From the NCBI RefSeq assembly GCF_000699445.3, contig NC_067202.1, positions 18,261,760 to 18,325,759 of the forward strand: a DNA stretch of 64,000 bases. The letters are read 5' to 3'. The stretch's first letter is position 1. The number at the start of each line of letters is the position of its first letter. Origin of the DNA: Schistosoma haematobium. Its lineage: Eukaryota > Platyhelminthes > Trematoda > Strigeidida > Schistosomatidae. The translations under genes were made by a program, and so were the position numbers. Below are positions 48,901 to 62,462 of the stretch, one piece after another. The notes beneath the pieces were generated by a model that saw only the letters and a list, made by a program, of their open reading frames with translations, searched no databases and had not been told where the DNA came from.

Positions 48901-51900
48901 TCACCGGCTATCATGGGACTGCATCTCCTAACGTTGCTCCACTGCCTTGTGGATCAGACCTTTAGGTCAAAGGTCGGGGTGTGGCTCCCTAAAAAAACAA
49001 CTTGCTTCGGTTTGGACGCCCGGTTAGTTTCACAGCCCATACGCAAATCAAGTGACTTGTGTGGTGGGTATATGTATTTGGTGTTCTTTTGTACCAATAT
49101 TTATGTGTACAAATGAACAAATAATAATAATAATATTGCACGAATAGAATACTTACAGTTTTAATTAAACGAACAACTTGTAGATCAATTAACGTTTCCA
49201 ATTCTGCTCTACAACGATTATCCCATATTAAATATGGTGTTACAGAATTTGTAGTTAATAATTTTGCTAATGAACGTAAATACTTCCCTCTAGATGTATC
49301 TAAAGGGAAATCATGTAAAATTTGTGAATCATTATTTCCATTGCTTAATCGACCAATTTGACTTGAATCATATATATTTAATTCAAGAATTTTTCTAGCT
49401 AAATGTGGTGTTAATAAACGACTTAATGCTTCCATTACATCTGGTCCTTCACGCATTAAATAACCATCTTCTGTTACTTCACGACCAGTTGCATAACCAT
49501 TTACCATTCGACCAATAGCCCATAATGATAATAAAGCTAGACGATTTGCTAAAACCTTAGAAAAAAAAAAGAACAAATAATCTACATGGTAAATTTATTC
49601 TTTGTTCAAAAAACTTTAATAATAGTTACTTTTATTTGATAAATGACTGACAATGAAATCTATTGTACTCGAGTTTCGTCCTATCTGAAACTTGTCAGCT
49701 TAATATATCCCAGTGTTGATATTTAACATAATATGACGCAAACCCAATACTTTTTCGTTTGTAACATCAATGTATTTCCTCTGAGTCTAAATAGACACTA
49801 GTTTATTTAATAGGCGGAGGGATAGGGATATTAGTAAAAGTTCGTAATTGTCCAATGTTGATACATGGACTGAACACTTGTAATCCTCAATATCGATAAC
49901 GGAAAACTACAAAATATTAATAATGTAGTCATTTTTTTCAACTTTACTATAGAAATACTCATTGTATTGTAGAAATTGTTCTGTTGTTTCACAGACGACT
50001 TAGGGAGGAATATAGTGTAATCATCAAATATGTTATGAGTTGGCTGTCAAGATCTTTTACTTGAATGGTATTGTACATCATCTTTCTTCAGCGTCCTGAA
50101 AAAGAAAATGTGTTAGTCGTAGTCTTAGTGAACTGGCAGAGTGACAGCAGAGCCTAAGGGACAGGTATTCAGAACGGTCACACATAATCTTTTGATGTTT
50201 TAGCTTGGTACTTTAAAAGGCTTCACCTTCAAGGACGGAGATCTGGGGGGAGGGTTCGGGTGAGGTGCAGCATTTTTCCGTTGTGAGAGGGCAGCATCGT
50301 CACAGATTATGGTTGTCTTAAGTGAACGTCTTATTTCCGTCACACCTCTCCACAGTCAGCAATGTGACTTATTCTTCGGACCTTAAGCTACTGCACTTTT
50401 AGACTTATCATCCACCAACCAACCTGCTTGAGGGTGGTGGGATCTAAAGGAACAAGTGTTCCGGGTAATATAAAGCTCGACTACTGAGTCAACACGATGG
50501 GCAAGCCGGACTACCGAATTAAGGTAACATCTATGGTCGATTAATATTGTTCACTTCAATTTACCTATTTATTTTGAGGACAAAAAGGTGTTGTCGACTA
50601 TAATGAATAGTGATGGACGTAAGGTGAGTCCTACTGATAAATAGCATTTGAAACTAAGCTGTCTTCACAATAGAAGTATTAACAATGGTTGACTCCAAAT
50701 ATTTCACAGTTAAACATACAGTACCTAGTGCCAGGGTATATTATGAAAAATATTGAGGTAACACACCGAGAACACCTCACAAAATATTCGTGCGCCATCA
50801 GCCTTAAGGAGTCAACCCTGTAGTTTCTATAATCACACTTCCATATCAACAAGACCTTCAATGCTAACACAGTTTTCTGTTAATATCCCTAAACAGAAAA
50901 TCTCCTTCCATAATGTCATCGATCGGGAAGTAAAAACAGCCGAGATACATCTCGAACAGAGCTCGAATATTTGATCTACAACGCATTCGTTGTACAACAA
51001 ACTTCCGCAGTCTCGATATTGCCGACCATTAATTAATGGATAAACATAGAAGCATTAAGATCAAAACCATTTAACAATTAACTTACTTGTGAATTAGTTT
51101 CTTCATTAATTTCAACACCGGCTTCTTCCAGTGTGAAGTCGTAGCTCAATACATGTTGAAGGAGAAGAAACAAACCGCCATATTCATAACATGTTACACA
51201 TAACCAATAATCAATACAAAATGACGCTATACAAGTTGCAGTTAAACAACAAAGTTTCGGTAAATTCTGTAAAGAAAATTAAATAAAAGAGAACTTTTTA
51301 AAAAAAGGGAATAATGGATGTTAATGTTATTTTGTTTAACTGTGTTGCTGACGTAATGATGTAATGAATTGTGTTGATAGACAAATATTGTAAATGGTTA
51401 ATAAGTACCAGTGAAACTGTATCTTCAGATAACATTTGCAATCTTTGCCAAGTACTTGGATCCATAGCTGAACTTATTAACAAAGAACGAGTTCATATGC
51501 CTTAATGTAAACCAACATCATTTAACTATGAAAGCTAATGATCAGTAGTGCTGGATTGTTGAAACCAAACAACTGTAGAGAGGATGGTTTTGAAATACTA
51601 ATCCAGTGATGAAATACGATTCACAATGATAAGATATTAATTCCAAATGTAAATTACATAGTGATTAGAGACTATGTGTTATATGGAGCTAAAACATGAA
51701 GAACTACTACTACCACAATTATTTATAAACAATGGTCTACACAAGATACTCGATATCCGTTGACTGGATATTATAAGTGATGACCTACTATGGGATAAAA
51801 CAAACCAGCGGCCATCTGAAGATGAAATTAGGAAACGACGCTGGAAATCATCAAACTGCTCTAACGTGAAATCTTGAACGGAAACGGAAAAGAGGAAGAC

Positions 51901-54900
51901 CAAAGAACACATCGCGTCGGGAATCAGAAGCAGGCATGAAAAGAAGGAATAGCAACTGCAAACAAATGGGAAGAATTGACCAGGAAAGAGTTTGATGGAG
52001 AATACTGGTGGGCGGTATATGTTCCTTCACGAGGAAGTAACAGGCGTAAGCAAGTAAGTAGCAAACTATGAAATTACACTTATGAAGAATTCTACTTTTT
52101 GCAGTTATTGCTAGAATTATTGATAACACCTTATTCTTAGAATAATTACAGCTAGAATTTAAAATAAACATTGATCTTATAAAGATGAAAAGGCATTTTA
52201 GTCACATTTTCATAGTTTGGGCCAAACACGTCCCAGTTAGATGGATTTTGGAGAATATTTCTTTGTTATGAAACCAGCTTGCAACGAAAACTGGAGATAT
52301 TCGTGTTCGGCCTAGTATGAAGCCACTAGTGTGTACAGCTAGAGAATCGTAACATAGGATGAGGCAGTTTTCTAACGTCCCCTGGACATTGATTAATTAG
52401 TCTTTGACGAAACTAAAATTTGGAAACAAAACTCACTTTATAATATAGTAATCTTAATGTATCCTTCAACAATTGTGGTGTCTCTTGTATACATTGACGT
52501 GAAGAAGGAAATAGAGATGCAGCCGCCAACACTGATACAATATGTCCGCATACTTCAACTACAATATGTCCAGGTCGACTTGATGTACGTGATAAAAAAT
52601 TAGAACATTGTGAAAAGGCTTTTTGTAACACGGGAATACCATTTTCACGGCGTAATTCTTCTGCATTCAATACACTAGTAACTACAGTTTCATAAGTTAA
52701 TTCTGTTGCAGCAACAAGTAGAACAGCATTCTCTACAGTTTCATTGGATCGATTTTTGTTATTTGATGTTGAAGATTGTGAATTATTATTAGTAGTGTCA
52801 GTATTTTCAGTTTGATCTTCCGATTTTTGTGTTCCATACGAGAATAACTTATCATCAGATATTTCAGCGAGTATAGTCGCTACAAGCATTGGATAACCAG
52901 CGTATTTCTCTGAAATAAGTACTATATTATATACAATAAATGGAAATATAAAAACAAAAGTATTATCGTCATCATCAATATCATTATTAGGAGATGGATT
53001 AAAATAACAATGTATTGAATGATTATTACTTACGGATTGACTAAAATTTTATGATCGGATGTGTGTTAATTGCTTACCATACTTATTGTGTCTGTAATTT
53101 ATTTTTGTTTGAATATAAATATTGAGGCAAGCTTGAATAAATCGAGTTGGCTCACTCGCCTTCTCCACTACACGCCAATTCGTTTCGCTTCCTTCGCTTT
53201 GTTTCAAGGATTGTCTATTCGGATCAATAAGTGTATAAACTATATGTAGTCAAACTTCATTCTCGTATTTAACTTATTTCATTCCGTTGTTCACTAACGC
53301 GATTTAAGTCGATAATTATGTACGAGAGTTGAGGGTATGTATACTTCAGTAACAATCATCATACGATCTAACTGGAGTCAGATACAGGGCCACTAAAAGC
53401 TTATATCATAGTTTATAGGTCTCTGTACTTGATGTCGGGCTAAAACTCCCATATCTTAAGGTCGGCTAACTAAACTAAAGCATATGAAACTAATCCGGTT
53501 CCAGTCCGTGACCTTTTTTGTATCACGTAAAGAACATTTCAAATAAAAAGTCAATAAATTATTTTGCGAACTTGTAATCAAAGGAAGAAGTTTGATATAT
53601 TTCAGTTAGTCATATTATGAATCAGATCAAGTTAGCACAAAATTTATGTACATTTGCCCAGGTTGATACAATACATTAAAACACCAAGATGAAACTATTG
53701 AACGGATCTGAATCATAGGGGAATCAATCATAGTACACAAAAAGTGTAAACAAAACGAATAGAATAATCTTGAAACTGAAATTAGCACTGTGGTTTATGC
53801 TATTCAGACGTAGTATGTAACACCAGCCAGAAGTCGAAAGTCTGGCAGCAGAAGGTTGTGAAGATTGAACTGAAGAGAATGAGAATGTAAATGAGGAGTA
53901 AAAACAATGAAGGAACGGTGAGTAATGAGACGATCGATAGAAAATTTGCAAATGAAGTATACAATGTATGGTTCTCGATCATTATAGTGCAACTCGTTTT
54001 CCAGACTGTCACCTAAAATCCCCAACCACCGGGGACCTCAACCAAGTAAATTACATCTACTAACATAGACTACCTTACATTTTGATTTGGTCACTCCTTA
54101 GCTTTCTTTCAACTTATTTTTACTTCAACGAGTACTGCAATGAATTTTAAAATAGATCAACATAAACTTATCTATAGTTTACATTCAAATTCATACGGGA
54201 AGGAGATTCAATGAATAAAAATTTCAACGATTAAAAAAAGAGAAGCTTACAAGAACGATAACGTTTGTACACGATACTTTGAGCTCTAAGCATTAATTGA
54301 ATATGTAGACGATTTGGACCACGTGATAATTTACTACGATTACATAGAAATTGATAAGCTTTGGTTAACGATTGAAATTTCTCCTAAGAAAAGTACAAAA
54401 GAAATGGATAAATGCAGATGATCAACGAAAATATTCACATAAAATAATTTAAATTCCATAGACTATAGACTTTAATATGTTTACAATTGATTGATCACTG
54501 GGTGGTGACCAATGTTATGTGTGTCAGGTCATTCCTAGTGCAGATCGAATCCTAACAGCCAAGTTGAAATGTGGCCACCACAGTCTTGGTGACTCGACAT
54601 TACGTGCACTATGTTGAAATAAGATGGTGATTGAAAGTAGTCAACAGGAAACCTTGGACCTAGGTTTCTTGCTGTTTGACACATGGGTGATGATCAATCA
54701 ATTTTAAATACATCTGTCCTACAGGAAGTCAGTCGCGACTCGGATAGCTCAGTGGTAACGTCTGCAACTGTGAAGCTGGGCGACGCGGGATCGAATCCGT
54801 TAGGGAGCATCGGTTCCCTCAAGATTACAGGTACACTTTGCTGATGAGTGCGACGTAGCACGAAACCTAGGTCCTGGATTCCACTACTATCCGAGGCAAT

Positions 54901-57900
54901 CCGCACAAGATGCTAACAAGAGACTGATCAATTGCAATCCTAAACCACAATGGGAAATACAAGCAAGCAACACCAAATTAATGTTCCCCGTATCTTGTAA
55001 ATCTAACTTAAGCGGACTTTTGTTTTTCCATGGACCGCCAGCTTTGTTTCAACTTAAATTGATGAACTGTAAACCAGGAACTGAATACTGATTTACATAC
55101 TCTAGTAAGACACCAACTACCACATACTTGGATGGGTGCTGTTGTCTGGTGTGGGAGAGTAGGTTAGAAGAAAGCTAGGAGCAGCGCAACTAATACTTGG
55201 CATCAATCCATGAAGTCATTGACAATTGGACTAAGCCATTTTAGTAGATGTAGACTACCTGGTCATGGTACACGTGATTATCTTAACTTATGGTTAGAGA
55301 CTTTCAATGATATGACTCAACATCGTTTACAATGGTGCAGATGCATTCATTCTTTGTCTTCCCCTAAATCCTGAGCTTCTGAATTCTCCATAACTTCTTT
55401 ATATTTTTCATCTCACTAATTTAGATTTTCTTTCTGAACCGCTTCTTCGATGCATAATCCTTTTAATCACTACTTATTATGTTACAGCCTCTACTATTCT
55501 TGGATTTGGTCTGACAATTTCATCTCGCTGTATTGTTTGGACATAGTATGGTAAAATGAGCCGATGTACATACGTACCAGGTTCTATATTGTAACTGACT
55601 GACTGTATTGTCGGGTTGACAAAAACAAACTTAATAAAAGTAAACATTGAAACTATAAGTTAATAGTTGAAAGCTAAATGTTTCAACTACCAAGCAACCA
55701 TTATATTTTCGGTAGATTATTGATATTCGCATTAAATATTAATAATCACCATTCACCCCCCTAATAAAATTTATGTTCATTTTAAAAATAAAACATACAC
55801 TACTGATCATCAGAACGACTTACTCGACCATTTGGATTCTTATCCGGATGATATTTCATTGACATTTGATAATAAGCTCGGCGAATAAATGACTCTTCAT
55901 TTGACCTACATTATTTGTGTGTGTGTATGAAAACGAACAAAGTGAACTGATCAAAATTGAAACCAATTAATTCAAGGAAAAAAAGATGATATAAGTAGAA
56001 ACTAGCCAAATACTATTCAAGTTTTTTGAAGGGACATTTCAACAATAACTGATAAGCTGAGACTCTTCAACAGTACGTACATTACTTACTTACGCCTGTT
56101 ACTCCTCGTGAAGGAACATAGGCCGCTCACCAGCATTCTCCATCCAACCCTGTCCTGGGCAATCCTTTCTAGCTCCGTCCAGTTGTAATTCATCGTTTTC
56201 ATATCTGCTTCTATTATCCGACGCAATGTGTTCTTTGGCCTTCCTCTTTTTCGCTTCCCTTCAGGATTCCAAGTTAGGGCTTGCCTCGTGATGCAGTTTG
56301 ACGATTTGCGTAATGTATCTCCTATCCATTTCCATTGTCTTTTCCTAATTTCTTCTTCAGATGGAAGTTGGTTTGTTCTCTCCCACAGAAGGCTATTGCT
56401 GATGGTATCTGGCCAATGGATGTTGAGTATCTTGCGTAGACAGCTATTTATAAACACTTGTACTTTCTTGATTGTGGTTGTTGTAGTTCTCCAAGTTTCA
56501 GCTCCATACAGTAGAACTGCCTTGACGTTCGTATTGAAGATTCTTACTTTGATATTAGTTGAAAGTTGTCTTGAGTTCCACATGTTCTTCAATTGTAGGA
56601 GTGCGGCCCTTGATTTGCCAATCCTCGTCTTTACGTCTGCATCTGAACCTCCTTGTTCATCGACGATGCTTCCCAGAGAGAGACTGCTGCTACACTGGCT
56701 GTCTTTGTCTGCATCTGTTCGTGTGTATGCGATAGGAGGGCTAGGTCATCTGCGAAGTCCAAACCGTCTAATTGGTTCTGAACTGTCTATTGTATTACGT
56801 GTTTTCCCTCAGATGTCGAGGTCTTCATAATCCAGTCGACCACCAGAAGAAAGAGGAAGGGAGAGAGTAGACAGCCTTGTCTGACTCCGGTCCTTACTTG
56901 GAATGCATCTGTCAGCTGTCCTCCATGCACGACTTTGCACTGTAGTCCGTCGTATGAGTTCCGGATTGAATGGATTTTGAATCGAGTCAGTTATTCTTTA
57001 AACTACAGTTAGTTAACTTGTAATACTGAAACAATTAAGCAATCTAATAGTTTTGCAACTAATATAATCCTGACTTTTTTCGCACTACGGTTGAATGAAT
57101 TTAATTAGAAGATCAAGTGGAGCAAGTCAAGTTCACCAGCAAGCAAATAGTTACCAAGTCATAAGCTATACATGGTATTATGCACGTTGTGAGACATAAA
57201 TGCCATATGGTACAATCACATGTGATGTTGTGGGTATGGATTAAGTCATCCAGTCAGTTAATCATCAGGAATGCAGAACCTGGAAATGGTATTAAACGAT
57301 TCAAGCCATCAAGCCACATCAGAACAGCGAACTGAACTGTGCCATAGAAACCGATTGTGAATTATGTTACCGGACTTATACAACCACTGATTGGAGTTAT
57401 TAACATGACTGTGATTGAGTAGGTTGTACATGTCCACACAGCTCAGTTTAAAATGGATTGGTCCAATGTTTTGGATTGGGAGTTCCTAGCTTTCTTCCAA
57501 CTCACTACTACACTATGTATAGTTGCGCTTCACGGCAGACGATGGATAGACATATGTAATGCATGTTCGGACTACTTCAGTTAATAAACATCTAAAACCC
57601 CATTGACCAACTTACCATTTTCATGTAGCAACTTATATTTAACTTCACTCAATCGTTTAGAAAATAATTGTTTAGTGATTCGAAGGCATCTATGATCAAA
57701 TATTAGTAATCTAAAAATATCTATTTATTGAGGACACACTTCACAGTCAAAGTAGGACAGAACGAGATATTACAAAGTATCCTCCCACTTTAGTTCGACC
57801 GATAGATGCTTACAGCACAGAGGAGACAAGTTGTCAAAAGCTATGAAGTGGAATAATATTCCATCATCTTGTAACTTTCGATTTCAGTTGATATCAGTTC

Positions 57901-60900
57901 AAAACCATACTTTAAATTAAACATTCAAGATCTCATTTCAAATCGATTATTAACAGAATCCTAACATTCTTAACCGTGTGGAAGTGAATGTGAATCAATC
58001 AAACATTAAAAAAAAGAGTGATTTGATTTACTTACGAATTTAACAGAGCTGGATCTAATCCAAGTTCACTTAATGCTTCTTCATAAGACATATTCACTGG
58101 TTTCTTTTGTAATTCGTCACGCCATGTTTTCAATATATCACGTAATAATGCTACCTAAAATAAAATTATGAAAAGAAGTTTAAACATAAGGAAAAGTGTG
58201 TTTACATAGGAAAAGTTCGGACAAGCTACATATACATTCTTACAAGAATACGTATGATGAAGTAAGGCATACAAATGTGGACATTTTTTTGCAAAGTAAA
58301 TGAATTATCCATGACTAGTCAAGGTGATCATCACCATTTCTCTATCAGTGTCACCCCGGATACATATAAATACGAAAGAGATCCAAAAGTTATTATTTAG
58401 TGTTTTACAATCCACATAGTATTCATCATCGATTTAGTCAAAAGTCCGTTGAAGAATATGCAAGTCAGATTCCAAAATAAAATATGTGTGATTCATTTTA
58501 ATCAAGACATTGGAAGATTCTAAGCTCCACTACACCTAATTTGATTTGAGTGATCGGATTGTGTTGCTAAGGTTTTATACGAAGGAAAATTGTAACTGAA
58601 AAATCAAGCATATAAATGTGTATTTGGTTAATAACTTCCATTGCGTTGATTAAATAGTCAGATACTCAAAGTTTAGCATATAAACTAGTAGATAGTAGAT
58701 TTTATTGTTGAAAGTCAAGTTAAACGAGTGAAATTCCCGTTTAGGTGTTAGTTTATATGTACAATAAACGAAAGCACGTACACTGAAACAACAGAGAGAA
58801 AAGAATATCATATACTCAATAGTGAATACGCATCAAATAACGTGCAAGTAAAAAGTCGAAAACACAAAACACTGAATAACTGTTTTATTCTAGTATGTGA
58901 CACCTAAGCAGTGCGGACTCGCGACTCCAAGAACAGTCGAACCCAGAACATTCAGCTCTCACAGAGAACGTTTAACCCTTAAAGTACCAAGTTAAAATTA
59001 AGTGGTGAACACTTCAAAATTCATTCAATTCATGATATTGCATAACAAACACCTGATGCCTTCGTAGTGTGTAAACAACTTCTTCAAAAACAAATCAATT
59101 TTGGAATGTCCGAAGTTAGTCTCAAAGAGTTAGTTTCAATATATACAAGACAAACGCAGCTAGATGACTAGTAAGTGGAGTTGGGAAATATGCTCAGAAG
59201 ACAGCATAAACAAGGAACTAGACTTTATTCATAATATGTCGATTGAAATATGTAACCCAAAAGGCTTTTTTTTTATAGAATTACATGCATATAGCAAACA
59301 GGGAAGTGTAGTGATAACAGTCGGTAAGAAGCCTCTCTATCTGGAGATACAACTCAATGAAGATACATTTTGTGATGTACTACGAGATAGACTGACTAAG
59401 GCAATGAACGGGATGTGTAATGAAACTAACATATGTTTATCATTTTCTAACTGACCTATGGTGGTTCCTCAATCAAACGATAAGTTAACTCCTTTACCAC
59501 ACTCATGTGTATACATGTAATCAGCTGCTTTTATGAAAAAGGAAATATTGAGCGTGCAATTAAACAACTGAACCAACGCGTTATTGAACACCTCCATTCT
59601 TGTTTAGTAAAGGTTTTGACCAAAACACTACATAGCTTCGTTCTATCACAATAAACGGATAGCAGTCATGCAGTGGACAGAAACAAATAATTTCGAATGA
59701 ACTATGGTTACTCACCACCTTTCTTTAACGGGTTCAATCCTGTTTATTACATATGGCAGAAGCTACAAGGGTACTCTAGCTAACAAGTCTTTATATTCAT
59801 GACATATCTGTAACATTCATATCTCTTCTGTGACCGCTATTTCCTCATCTAATCATTTGGACATAATCTAAGATGAATGTTCTTTCGATGTCAATTTTTT
59901 CAAGGTTTTGAACTTATTTCCAATTATGAACCATTGATTTATTCTTCTTAACAAAATTTGTACACTTGGTCAAGTACACTATTAGTTCGTACTTTTTGTA
60001 TACATATATTACTGTCTACTGTAGTACAGTCTAACGACAATCTAACCGTAAACAATCATATACGGTTATATCTGTATTTAACTGATTGAAATCATGAGTC
60101 AATTGAAGGTAGACTACCATGGAAAACCTGGAAGCATTTGATGGCCGTCTCGTCCTAGTATGGGACTCTGTATTGTTCTAACTAAACAAATATATACATA
60201 TCATAGACAATTAATGCACATGGTTAAAACAAAAAGGTATACTAAAACAAGAATAAGCAAAGCAACAACATATAAGTAAGTAAGTAAACATTTACCGGGT
60301 CACGTATAGGCCAATCAGGAAAACGTTGTATATCACATAAATGACGTAAATAATAATTATGACAAAATAATTCATTTTCCAATTGTGGATAAATGATAAT
60401 TGGCATACCGATAAATCGATAAATAGCACGTATATTACTATGTAAACGTGGTGAGAAATCTGCTAAATGTGATGTAATTCGACCGATCATATAACGTCTA
60501 TATTACGGAAATGTGTAAGACAAAAAAAGGAATGAATGATTAGAGGTATATAAAATAAACAGTGATGAATTTGAAATGAACTGGATGATAAATCAATGTA
60601 ACTAGAGTAGGTTCAAGTTGGGAATAAACAGCTTTTAAACAGGTTTGAATATTCATTTGCTTAAGGCTTCAACAATACACCTTAGTATATGCTTCTGTAT
60701 ACTCATATGCAACTCTAGAAAAGCTATTTTAACATCTATCCTGATTACATATTAGTGATGACCAATGTCATATTTCTCTAGTCTTTGTCTACTATTGTTG
60801 AACTCGTATCAATCAGGTTGTTAGTTTAAGTGACGCAAAATCATATGAGCCGCATTTGGACGTTATATGATTGTTTAAAGTCTACAGGAAACAATGTACC

Positions 60901-62428
60901 AACAAGCTTAAGAGCAATAGAGTTCACTAGTAGATTCCAGGTACGCTTTAGTGATCGGTAACAATTATTACAAAACTTAGGTTGAATGTTTACACTGTCA
61001 ACTACCTACAATCACACCAAGCATGTCAAACCTGTTGTACAATAAAATCATATGCCTAACGTTGAACTCAATAGATCAATGAATCAACTAAGAAATAATC
61101 GAAAATAATCAACGATATTTGAAAAGGATCAAATGTAATTGAATAATGGTCTATAATATTGACAAAATGAATATTAGTATGGGTAGTATGTTCACTGCTG
61201 AGACAATCTACACTAGACCAGTAGCGCCGGATCCAGGTCGAGTGTGAGACAGTGATCCATCACAGGTAATTGATGATTAGTTGCGCAAAATCATGAATTT
61301 ATTCAAGTTAGATACTAGCGCTGTCAGATGCCGGTTCAATAGTCCAAAGGTTAAGTGTCCTGGGTTCGATCTCCACGCGCAGGACCGTGGTTGTGCACTC
61401 CCAAGGAGCCCCATGCTAGAACGAACACAGCCGTCCAATGGTTCCAGGCTTTCAATGGTAGTCTAACTCAGATCAGCTCGTGAACTAAATTGTGCAAATG
61501 AATATTATCAATAATTAACAAGAGAGACAAAACACAATTTGAAGCACTGAAATATTTTCAGACGTCTTTTTTAGTAGATTAAACAATTCAGGAGGTAGCA
61601 TACGAAAACTTAGAGAGAAGATAATCTTTAATGATAAAAACGGTGATTTTCGTTATGTAAAACAGAATGAATAGAAGTTACATGATATAAACATAATTTA
61701 CAAATTACACGTTTATAGTACTGAATTAACATTAAGTAACTTATATGTAAGAATAGTACTTTATCCCATTATTATTAATAAATCGTCAAATTATGTACAC
61801 ACTGTATGGATTGCTTCGATAATGTTTCCAGTCAGAATGTGAAATAAATTCAGACAATTCCACCAAGATCCATATATGTAAACAAAGACTGATCAGAATT
61901 CAATGTCGATGGGTGACATGGCTCACAATCGATCACAATGGTGTAGGTGTATACACTCTCTGTCTTCCCTCAAATTATGGGATTAAAATCGCTTCAAATC
62001 TTCCTTTCTACGAACTAACTCTTTCTTCCTGTACTATGTCCTTATATGCTATCTTTCTTTTATATATTACCACCATCGACTTATCTACTCCTATGAATCC
62101 GGTGTTTATCTTGTTGTGCTAATGAGGTATGATAACTTGGACCGATGCACATATGAGCCTAGTCCTACGTTGTAGCTGACTGAATAATATAAACACCATC
62201 GGATAAACATAATATCCATCGAACAAGTTAGCAGCTAACTGGATACAGTACCTTAATGGATAATATACCGACTTCTAAGTTCGGGTCTCAGTGTAAACAA
62301 TCAACACAGGGAAGTGTACATTCGACTTGAAGTTACTTAAGTTAGATATATAAAAATGTGTGTGTAAAAATCAGCTAAGTGATTGCGCGATCAAACAGTT
62401 TAAGATATTCGTTTACAAATAGAAACTG

Positions 62429-62462
<34 letters not shown>

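Noticed and set aside
52921..54251. A missing micro-exon between exons 5 and 6
   Set aside because: The apparent in-frame TAG made a micro-exon attractive, but the acceptor 12 nt upstream restores frame and the family's spacing without one.
54740..54815. A genuine tRNA gene
   Set aside because: A and B boxes are present, but no acceptor stem or anticodon arm folds, and the sequence leads into a hammerhead; it is a SINE-like promoter.
56228..56830. 200-codon plus-strand open frame
   Set aside because: Antisense shadow of the family A copy at 56075-56990.
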